DNA of 64,000 nucleotides from Cordylochernes scorpioides (Eukaryota > Arthropoda > Arachnida > Pseudoscorpiones > Chernetidae), in the NCBI GenBank assembly GCA_030710605.1, contig CP092876.1, forward strand, positions 65,844,115-65,908,114, in the 5' to 3' direction. This document shows positions 53,160-62,054 of this stretch, piece by piece. The notes beneath the pieces are model-generated. The model worked only from the letters and a program-made list of their open reading frames with translations, did not search any database and had not been told where the DNA came from. The stretch's first letter is position 1. Every line of letters begins with the position of its first letter. Both the position numbers and the translations under genes were made by a program.

Positions 53160-53340
53160 AAGGTCCTGTTCCAAAGTAACTTTATTAGGTACCGCTAAAA
53201 AATAGCAACCTCGTTTATGATATTTGCAACAATGAATATGGGAAGATTATTCACATATTAAAACAAAGTGCCCAACGCGGGATTTGATTCCGGTTCATGG
53301 CTGTCAGGAATCGAGGGTTTTATCCACTCTTCTCCACATG
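53160..53340 (-). repeat. SINE-2 (tRNA-derived), minus strand
   Basis: Reverse complement of the 48860-49065 element, including GGTACCGCT, the ATTCATTGTTGC block and a box B region (CGGGATTTGATTCCGG). Confidence 0.7.
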
Positions 53341-54300
53341 ATACACCAATATTTTATCTTGAAATTTTGAAATTAATAATTTAGTCTTTGTAAAATTTAA
53401 CTGCAAAATATTTTTTACTGATAGATATTTTTGAAAGAGTATATTATTATTATTTATATTAGGCGCAACTCTGTCATGATTTCACATGACTTGGAAGGTT
53501 GGAGAGGACAACTGTTGACTGACAACTGGTAACTGAATCGAAGATCTCTGAACCAGATTGCATTCCTCAAGAAAATAAATAGAATGGTGGTGGTGTCTTA
53601 TCCAAAATGTCCTCTTCTACGTGGCGGGCGGGAGAAGCAGCACAAGTAAGGGACTGCCCTGAAGTACGGTGTCGTGAACCCCGAGCCACTATGGTAACCG
53701 TGAACAGGGAACTCTGAAATGTGGCAGACTAACGGGGCAATTGCACCCCCCTTTCCATTCCAATAGAATAACTATTTTGTAAAGTAATTGTTTTCATTAT
53801 CTAATTTTACCTGATAATGGAAACTCACTCGGGAAAGCAAATCAATAAATGTGAAAGACATGAGTGAGAATCTTAGTAAGCATAAACCTGGTGTAACAAT
53901 CTGTGCGATAAAGGGTATCTTTCCCCTGAACAAATAGAACCCAGGACACCTACTACAGGAATGCGCACTTTTATACAGCATTAGACAACAGACAGTTACT
54001 AATGTTGAAGATCTTTATGAATTTGTAAATATCAGAGAAAATTGTCAGAGATTTAATCATTTTTGTAAATATATTTATGCATATTTGTCTAATTTGAAAC
54101 GATCAGGTTCCTAAACTCTCTCATTGTGTGTTCAATTTTGATAATATATTTTTTATTTTTTTAATTTATTAATTTATATAATAGTTTCTGTTTAATAATA
54201 GTGTTTATTTTTACACAATTATCCCTGGCGGGGATATCGCGTTTTGTGTGTGTTGAAATAAAGAAAAATATGGAAACAATAGAGTTTGGTAAATTCTTTC
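53340..54300. other. spacer with a possible retroelement fragment
   Basis: 53575-53755 is GC-richer (GTGGCGGGCGGGAGAAGCAG; GTGAACAGGGAACTCTG) and may be the 3' end of a non-LTR element. No protein motif supports this. The rest is AT-rich. Confidence 0.3.
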
Positions 54301-54560
54301 GATATGACATAATTCCTCCTATACAATAGGATGTTAGGAAATCCTTGCTGTTGTTATATTGATGAAGGCCAAATCCGAAATCCTGGTATACAGTTTAGTT
54401 TTTTTTAGAATTCCCGAAATCTGGTGTTTTGGCTACGTCTCCAATACCAGTCTGCTTGATTGTAGAGACGGCCAATAGATGACCCGTAGCTTTTTAAACT
54501 ATTTTGTTGAAGAATTTTATTCTAAGATAAATTATTCCTAGACAGATTTCCATTCAATAC
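54300..54560 (+). repeat. family B hammerhead repeat, single dispersed copy
   Basis: UUGAUGA at 54359-54365, GAAAUCCUGGUAUACAG at 54377-54393, then CCCGAAATCTGGTGTTTTGGC and ACGGCCAATAGATGACCCGTAGC, as in the tandem array at 24 kb. Stem II has decayed and C3 is U, so the ribozyme is not expected to be active. Confidence 0.65.
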
Positions 54561-54569
54561 AATAGTCTT

Positions 54570-54645
54570 AGCAATCTTGTAGGTCAAACTGGGGAAATCG
54601 CTAGGAGGGTTCACTAATGATGAACCAGGCACATTCCAAAATTAA
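54570..54645 (-). repeat. MITE-like repeat, family X (fragment)
   Basis: AAATCGCTAGGAGGGTTCACTAATGATGAACCAGGC is the inverse of the GAACC..CAGCGG block of the other copies. Confidence 0.55.
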
Positions 54646-54821
54646 ATTTAAAATATTAATAAATACATTTTTTATAATATATATATTATATATCATATAT
54701 TATAAAAATGCTCGAGTTTAATAAGAAAATGTATAGATATTTCTTTTAGAAAACCGAGAGAGAAAGAGAGGGAAAAAGAACATAAACATTTTAAAATACA
54801 ATATAACGCGGCTGATGATTG

Positions 54822-55161
54822 TAAAACGAAAATTGAAATTATACCGCGAATGTTTCTTTTATAAAAATCGAAATTTATTTTCAAAGAGAAATAGCGACAT
54901 TTCTAACTTTGAGGATGAGGTATGGAAAGGTGAAACATGAAGAGTAATGGCGAACGGAAAAATAAAAAGTGTCCAGGGGCGGGAATCGAACCCACACCAT
55001 TCTGCTTACCGGGCAGGTGCCTTGTCCACTCGCCATTACTCTTCATGTTTCACCTTTCCATACCTCATCCTCAAAGTTAGAAATGTCGCTATTTCTCTTT
55101 GAAAATAAATTTCGATTTTTATAAAAGAAACATTCGCGGTATAATTTCAATTTTCGTTTTA
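54822..55161 (-). repeat. SINE-3 inside a perfect 132-bp palindrome
   Basis: 54822-54953 and 55030-55161 are exact reverse complements. The 76-bp centre holds, on the minus strand, a tRNA-like segment with box B (GGGTTCGATTCCC) and the downstream CTGGACAC. The left arm is the normal SINE-3 tail; it matches the 58.7-kb copy (CATTACTCTTCAT.., CACC.TTCCATACCTCATCC). The right arm replaces the first part of the tRNA-like head by an inverted copy of the tail. Confidence 0.9.
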
Positions 55162-55765
55162 TAAACATTTTAATTAAAGATTTATTTATGGATTGCTTTA
55201 TTTTCAAATACATTTTATTCAACAGATGAGGCGTATATAGACTGTTGTTTCTTTATATATTTCCTATTTATACTGAAAAAATATATTTTCGAATGCACCA
55301 ATTCATATTAACTTTCACATTCCCTACTCTGCAAAAAAAATAAATAAATAAATAAATAAATAACAAAAAAAAAATTAGCAACGTACAAAAAATAATATTA
55401 CACCCAACATGAGGAAGTGAAACGATTTTAAAATACTATTAGACACCTCTCCCACAAAGGATAAATTTAACGTTTTCCTCCAACGTTGAGGAAGAACCCC
55501 GCTGATTCCAGTTACTTAAAAGTGTAAATCTGTTAATAGGAACCTCGGAAGTTCTAATTTCCCGGAATTTGCATATTTTTATAATTCCCCCTGCCTTTCT
55601 CTCAGCAGGATCAATAGCAGAAACTCAAGTGGGATCTTCAGCCCCTTCTTTAAACGGCCGCAATTAAGAGGGAGATTGGCCTTCCTGAGATTCTGCCAGG
55701 ATATTGGCCGTGTTGGTTTAACTATCTCTGATGTCTTTGATTATCTCTAGACACCACCTCTACAT
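55162..55765. other. spacer
   Basis: A-rich with an (AAAT)n tract near 55339-55365. No gene. Confidence 0.4.
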
Positions 55766-55769
55766 ACAC

Positions 55770-57915
55770 TGTCTGCGGGTACATTGACTGATGGTACGTT
55801 GACTGATGGTACACTGTCTGATTATACATTGACTGCTGGTTAATTGAGTGCTGGTACAATGACTGATGGTACGTTGACTGCTAGAACATTGATTGTTGGT
55901 ACATTGACTGCTGGTTCATTGAGTGCTGGTACAATGACTGATGGTACGTTGACTGCTAGAACATTGATTGTTGGTACATTGACTGCTGGTTCATTGAGTG
56001 CTGGTACAATGACTGATGGTACGTTGACTGCTAGAACATTGATTGTTGGTACATTGACTGCTGGTTCATTGAGTGCTGGTACAATGACTGATGGTACGTT
56101 GACTGCTAGAACATTGATTGTTGGTACATTGACTGCTGGTTCATTGAGTGCTGGTACAATGACTGATGGTACGTTGACTGCTAGAACATTGATTGTTGGT
56201 ACATTGACTGCTGGTTCATTGAGTGCTGGTACAATGGCTGATGGTACGTTGACTGCTAGAACATTGATTGTTGGTACATTGACTGCTGGTTCATTGAGTG
56301 CTGGTACAATGACTGATGGTACGTTGACTGCTAGAACATTGATTGTTGGTACATTGACTGCTGGTTCATTGAGTGCTGGTACAATGACTGATGGTACGTT
56401 GACTGCTAGAACATTGATTGTTGGTACATTGACTGCTGGTTCATTGAGTGCTGGTACAATGACTGATGGTACGTTGACTGCTAGAACATTGATTGTTGGT
56501 ACATTGACTGCTGGTTCATTGAGTGCTGGTACAATGACTGATGGTACGTTGACTGCTAGAACATTGATTGTTGGTACATTGACTGCTGGTTCATTAAGTG
56601 CTGGTACAATGACTGATGGTACGTTGACTGCTAGAACATTGATTGTTGGTACATTGACTGCTGGTTCATTGAGTACTGGTACAATGACTGATGGTACGTT
56701 GACTGCTAGAACATTGATTGTTGGTACATTGACTGCTGGTTAATTGAGTGCTGGTACAATGACTGATGGTACGTTGACTGCTAGAACATTGATTGTTGGT
56801 ACATTGACTGCTGGTTCATTGAGTGCTGGTACAATGACTGATGGTACGTTGACTGCTAGAACATTGATTGTTGGTACATTGACTGCTGGTTCATTGAGTG
56901 CTGGTACAATGACTGATGGTACGTTGACTGCTAGAACATTGATTGTTGGTACATTGACTGCTGGTTCATTGAGTACTGGTACAATGACTGATGGTACGTT
57001 GACTGCTAGAACATTGATTGTTGGTACATTGACTGCTGGTTCATTGAGTGCTGGTACAATGACTGATGGTACGTTGACTGCTAGAACATTGATTGTTGGT
57101 ACATTGACTGCTGGTTCATTGAGTGCTGGTACAATGGCTGATGGTACGTTGACTGCTAGAACATTGATTGTTGGTACATTGACTGCTGGTTCATTGAGTG
57201 CTGGTACAATGACTGATGGTACGTTGACTGCTAGAACATTGATTGTTGGTACATTGACTGCTGGTTCATTGAGTGCTGGTACAATGACTGATGGTACGTT
57301 GACTGCTAGAACATTGATTGTTGGTACATTGACTGCTGGTTCATTGAGTGCTGGTACAATGACTGATGGTACGTTGACTGCTAGAACATTGATTGTTGGT
57401 ACATTGACTGCTGGTTCATTGAGTGCTGGTACAATGGCTGATGGTACGTTGACTGCTAGAACATTGATTGTTGGTACATTGACTGCTGGTTCATTGAGTG
57501 CTGGTACAATGACTGATGGTACGTTGACTGCTAGAACATTGATTGTTGGTACATTGACTGCTGGTTCATTGAGTGCTGGTACAATGACTGATTGTAGATT
57601 GACTGCTAGAACATTGATTGTTGGTACATTGACTGCTGTTACACTACCTTATGGTACATTGAATTCTGGTACATTGTCTGCTCGTGCATTACCTGCTGGT
57701 ACATTACCTGCTGGTACATTACCTGCAGGTACATTAACTACTGGTACAGTGCCTTCTGGTTCATTCTCCGCTAGTACATTGACTGCTGATATATTGACTG
57801 ATGGTACATTCTCCGCTTGTACATTGACTGCTGGTATAGTACCTGCTGGTAAATTGAATGCTGCACAGTCCCTTATGGTACATTTTCTGCTAGTACATTG
57901 TATGCTTATACAGTG
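55770..57915 (+). repeat. 15-bp minisatellite organised in 75-bp higher-order units
   Basis: The basic unit is GACTGCTGGTACATT-like, 15 bp. Between 55846 and about 57645 five variant monomers form a 75-bp unit repeated about 24 times with almost no differences. The flanks (55770-55845 and 57645-57915) hold diverged 15-bp monomers without the 75-bp order. The plus strand is open over 299 and 390 codons, giving pentapeptides of GTLTA type. The only interruptions are TAA at 55840 and 56740, exactly 900 bp apart. Confidence 0.95.
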
Positions 57916-58320
57916 AGTACTTTAGCTTTAAGTTGTATCTGTGCAAGTATCGTGAATCATTGAAGAAGAGGAATAAAAGTTCTCCTTGCTGGGTTTGTAC
58001 TATTCCAACGAATCCATTGACATAACCTAACCAACTACCTCCAATAAGCAACCACCTCCCGAAGAGACCAGGGGTATCCATGTTTTGAGCGGTCCCTCAC
58101 GGAAGATTCTACTGTATGCGAAGTATACCCCGGGGACTGCTCCAACGTTTCGGATTGTTATTACAGACAATGGGGAGATCTTCAATGACATGCCACAAAC
58201 TCCTCAAAACGTGCTTTTACAATGCGTGCTTATCACAGACATAATGTCGAGAATATTGTTATCTACTCCACATATATTTTAAAAGCTCTGGAGTTTATTT
58301 TACTTATCCCCAGTGCACGC
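57916..58320. other. spacer, nothing recognised
   Basis: Short frames only. Confidence 0.35.
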
Positions 58321-58321
58321 A

Positions 58322-58612
58322 GCCATGATTATGAATGATTAGCCTGATTGTGTGTGTGGGTATTTAGCGACTGCTTTTACAGCAAATGCACCACATGTCT
58401 ACATATGTAGATAGCGGTTCGAATTTTACACTTACAAGTGTGTCAGAGCCACGTTTAATTACTTCCACACAATGGTGGAGTTGGACCTTTGCATGAATCG
58501 AGGGCCATTGAAACTTTTTTAAAAGAAAAATTGTCCAAAGCAGGATTCGATCTTGAGTGGTGGATGTCGTAAATCGACGTTTTTTACAATTCCTCCATCA
58601 AACCTCTTCTGC
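58322..58612 (-). repeat. SINE-1 (tRNA-derived), minus strand
   Basis: The minus strand has the box B-like CAAGATCGAATCC, the GTTTCAATGGCCCTCGATTCATGC block and the TGTAGACATGTGGTGCATTTGC block, in family order. Confidence 0.7.
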
Positions 58613-58718
58613 AGGTTTGAGGCCGCTGAAAGAATGAAACATCGCGAATGAGATGCAGTGGCAGATATCCAGCACCAATGATATGAATAAAGAAAGAGAT
58701 TTATGAACGGATAAATAC

Positions 58719-58910
58719 GTCCTGGGTAGCCTAGTGGACATGGCATCTGCCCGGTAAGCGGAACATTGTGGGTTCGATTCCCATCCCTGGACAATTTTAT
58801 TTTTCCGTTCATCATTACTCTTCATAATTCACCCTTCCATACCTCATCCAAAAAGGCTAGAAAGAGTCAATATTTCACCTTGAAATAAATTTTGATTTTT
58901 CATTGAAAAG
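58719..58910 (+). repeat. SINE-3 (tRNA-derived), normal copy
   Basis: 58719-58792 folds as a nearly complete tRNA: acceptor GTCCTGG/CCTGGAC with one mismatch, box A TAGCCTAGTGGAC, an anticodon arm TCTGC-CCGGTAA-GCGGA (GGT in anticodon position, threonine type), box B GGTTCGATTCC. It is followed by a T-rich linker and a tail shared with 54822-55161. Residue 33 is C instead of U and the tail is present, so it is read as a SINE and not a tRNA gene. Confidence 0.78.
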
Positions 58911-58916
58911 AAACTC

Positions 58917-59258
58917 ATGCGGTGTAACTTCAAATGTTGTTTTACAAAGAAAGAGATTGTTGGAGAGAAACACAAATACGGATACCCATGTGCTGTGTGC
59001 GCTGAGTTAGCCGGAACAGGAAGATCCCGATTGGCGACAGAAGAACTATGTGCTGTTCAAAATGTAAAGAATGCTGGAAACTTCCAGGAAATTCTCCAAA
59101 GAGCCACAAATCATGTCTCTCACTTCCCACTCAATATTAAGACAATTCATCAAAACTTTCCACCCGTAATTGATGCCATATTTCAAAATGGCGTCAAATA
59201 TTTGAAATTGAGTCATTTTTCACACAAGGGATGCCAAAAAGACAACTTAGTTGACTAA
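58917..59258 (+). CDS. unrecognised 113-codon open frame
   Basis: Longest non-repeat frame in the region. It starts MRCNFKCCFTKKE and has two Cys pairs near the start (CxxxCC, CAVCAEL) but no family was recognised. Composition is slightly less AT-biased than its flanks. It may be an old element fragment or chance; no splice or promoter signal was identified. Confidence 0.2.
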   Translation: MRCNFKCCFTKKEIVGEKHKYGYPCAVCAELAGTGRSRLATEELCAVQNVKNAGNFQEILQRATNHVSHFPLNIKTIHQNFPPVIDAIFQNGVKYLKLSHFSHKGCQKDNLVD

Positions 59259-59605
59259 AATTTCCAATGGCATTTTGCCATTAAATACTGGCGGCTTAAG
59301 TCCGAGGACGAAGAGATTGGAAAAACAAGCAATGAAATCGAGATATAGTGTACCATCACATCACATATGTACAAGTACATGTAATCATTTTTTAAATATA
59401 AACATTTAACACGGTATCTCTCATTTCCAATGAATATAATAGCATAAACAGAAAATTAGATTTACCATCACAATACCTTAGATATCTCAGAAGAAATCAA
59501 TAGATCAATTTTATAGGTTCTGGATGCCCTAAAAATGTAAATAGAGATATTCCATTAAATTGTTAAATCACATACCAATTTAAAATTCCAGTTGTAAATA
59601 TCAAA
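59258..59605. other. AT-rich spacer
   Basis: No feature recognised. Confidence 0.35.
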
Positions 59606-59609
59606 CGCT

Positions 59610-59742
59610 ACTGTTTTTGTAAATATTTCTTGTAAGATATAGTCGATGTTTTATTAAGCCCGTTGAAGAGCGATTATCGCTTGAAAGCTAGCATTTTGTA
59701 ATAAAAAGGAATTCGTTGTGAGAAAATATTTTGTAATTTTCA
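59610..59742 (+). repeat. family E foldback element, right half only
   Basis: GTAAATATTTCTTGTAAGATATAG through TTGTAATTTTCAA corresponds to the centre and right arm of 40225-40480. UUGAAGA, GCGAUUAUCGC and GAAAGCUAGC are clear here. Confidence 0.75.
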
Positions 59743-60017
59743 AATATTTCTCCTGTAGATGGGCGTTCGTGCCTGAAATCTAGAGATTAAAAGGTTTTTT
59801 TTTTTTAAAGATTCTTTTCCCTGAAAGTCTGATATTTCTACTCAATATTGATACAATATATTATTTTATATATATATATTGAATTTAATAAACATTTTTA
59901 TTTATACTTTCACACTTGGCGCTTTAAGAGGTGTTCGAAGTGCATATTATCATATAGATTTTGTTTTTACACACTTTTGACTTTAAATACCCGTTCTTTG
60001 AATTTCAGGAAACTCTC

Positions 60018-60168
60018 TTGGAGCTAAGTCGGCCTGCCACTGAGTAGTGCTCCCAGTCTTAATGACAAAGGCAGACGCATTCTACTTTACCCAGTCATGA
60101 TGGTTGTCAAGTTTCAAGCTCTACAAGCTTGATACCCTAATATGATTGGGTGGAGATAAGAAAGAAGA
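60018..60168 (-). repeat. unclassified repeat, inverted copy of 52681-52835
   Basis: About 150 bp, with small differences from 52681-52835. Confidence 0.75.
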
Positions 60169-60244
60169 GGAAACTCTCAGTTTTGATCGTTGAGTTCCAG
60201 ACTACACTACAGAAACAAATACCAACCGCTTGATATACTTACAG

Positions 60245-60490
60245 GCATTATACTTAAGGATATTCGGTCAAAATTTCGGAATAAAAAATATAGATGAAAT
60301 ATAATAATCTTCAGAAATGATCTTTAAATCGAAATTTCAAACGCTTTCATGATAAGACAATACGTTAAAAATATGCGAAAATTTAGAAAAACTTTGAAAA
60401 AAATTCCCATTACGTTTGCAACTATAATCAACAACAAGGAAAAGGAACCGAGACAACTGTCCTATCAAACGAGACAAACAAAAATAATGA
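60245..60490 (+). repeat. diverged direct repeat, copy 1 (copy 2 at 61345-61565)
   Basis: Shared order: AAACGCTTT, TATGCGAAAATTTAG / TATACGAAAATTCGG, AAAAAAATTCCC / AAAAAAATTACCCC, CAACAACAAG, GAACC.AG.CAACTGT, TATCAAA.GAGACAAA.AAAAAT. The separation is about 1.1 kb. A family A fragment follows at 60485-60550. Confidence 0.65.
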
Positions 60491-60549
60491 TTAGTTGATA
60501 TTTATTCCGATATATGGCACAAGCCATTAGCAACTTTCAGCTGTACGAT

Positions 60550-61344
60550 CATATAGAAACTTGATATAATCTTCAACCACGTGGAAACATTGTCAGGTGT
60601 AATCTACGATATTTTATTTTGATCGCCGATAGAATTATTTATACCGTATTTTAAAACAAACCGGGTGATGTTGTTTTTTTCGGCAAAACCATTTTCAATA
60701 ATCAGTGGTTTCAAACTTGGAAAAGGTTAAACTTTTCTTGAAAAACAGTTTCTATGCATCGGAAGACTACGCGACAAAGCCTTAGTTGGATGAATTTTTC
60801 CTCATTTTCCATATCTTCTAAATCTATATTTTTATCTATTTCCGAAACTTTCCTTTTTTTAAATAAGAAAACATATTTAAGCATTTTTTTCTGATTGTTT
60901 TTCTTTTAAATTTTGTAAACGTGATTTGTTTACCTTAAAATTAATAGAATTTTCAATTCTATAAAATGCATTCATGAAAATTCTACAAAGATTTGGAATG
61001 TCGTTAGAAATTTTAAAATAAAATATTATTCTAAACAATTTAAATCAATTCTTGAGAAAATATAATATAAAATTCTTAATTTCTCTCGAAAGAATTGACA
61101 AAATAGTATCGCGCATGTATTTATGAGAATAAAAATTGTCAAAAAGGTACTGTTAATATGGTACTGTTGTATCAATCCAGTATATATAATGGTGGTCTGA
61201 AAAACAATGTTCGATTTAGGTCATTTTGTTCTTGGTTTCCTTCAAGTTGCCCACGATCAAATTGTCCACATTTCTCAATCCTCGACAGCCAGGTACAGTC
61301 TTTAAAACTACAAAGAAAACAATTTTGAAAAATTCGAAAGCCAG
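60550..61344. other. AT-rich spacer between the direct repeats
   Basis: No gene recognised. Confidence 0.35.
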
Positions 61345-61565
61345 AATACATATCTATGGTATATAAAGATCAGTATCATTAGAAATAGTCTTGAAATCGA
61401 TATTTAAAACGCTTTAATAAAAAGCAATGCATTCAAAATATACGAAAATTCGGAAAACTTGGAAAAAAATTACCCCTAAAGTTACAACTACAAACAACAA
61501 CAAGTAAATGGAACCAAGGCAACTGTTCTATCAAATGAGACAAATAAAAATAAAAGAGAAAAGAA
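61345..61565 (+). repeat. diverged direct repeat, copy 2
   Basis: Partner of 60245-60490; class unknown. Confidence 0.65.
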
Positions 61566-62050
61566 AGAAAAATAACATTGTCAAAACTGAATGATTGAGA
61601 AAAACATCCTTTGCCAAAAGAAAGAGCAAACGGAACCTAAGATCCTCCGCAATACACTAACCATGTCAATATGTGAAACACAGAAAATGAGATGAGCCTA
61701 TAAAATCTTTATTTCAAATGTTATGACCTGGGTCCTTTCCTTTAGCGGCCTCCGATAAAGTTTTTTTTTTTGAACTTGACCATAAAAAAGATCCGGAAAC
61801 AATGGTTTCTAAAGGGCTTGTCAATCACATAGGAAACCTTTGGTCATACGTCCGTTCTGGGAAATAAATTAAAGGTGTCCAGAGGGAGATAGAAGAAAAG
61901 AAAATACTTCTGAAAAGAAGAGAAGAGGAAACATGTTGAGGACAATGAGTCGGACAATTTGTAAAATGTTTTCTTCCTTCCACGAGGGTAGTAATCCATT
62001 GCGACGTCCGGAGCCGGCGGGATCGATCTGGCTGGATGACCCCGCGACCC
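61566..62050. other. spacer left of the GC-rich minisatellite
   Basis: No supported gene. The minus-strand frames from the minisatellite extend to 61825-61844 here. Confidence 0.35.
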
Positions 62051-62054
62051 CCGC

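Noticed and set aside
58719..58792. Functional tRNA-Thr(GGT) gene
   Set aside because: The cloverleaf is nearly complete, but U33 is C, there is an acceptor mismatch and a SINE tail follows. A SINE is the simpler reading.
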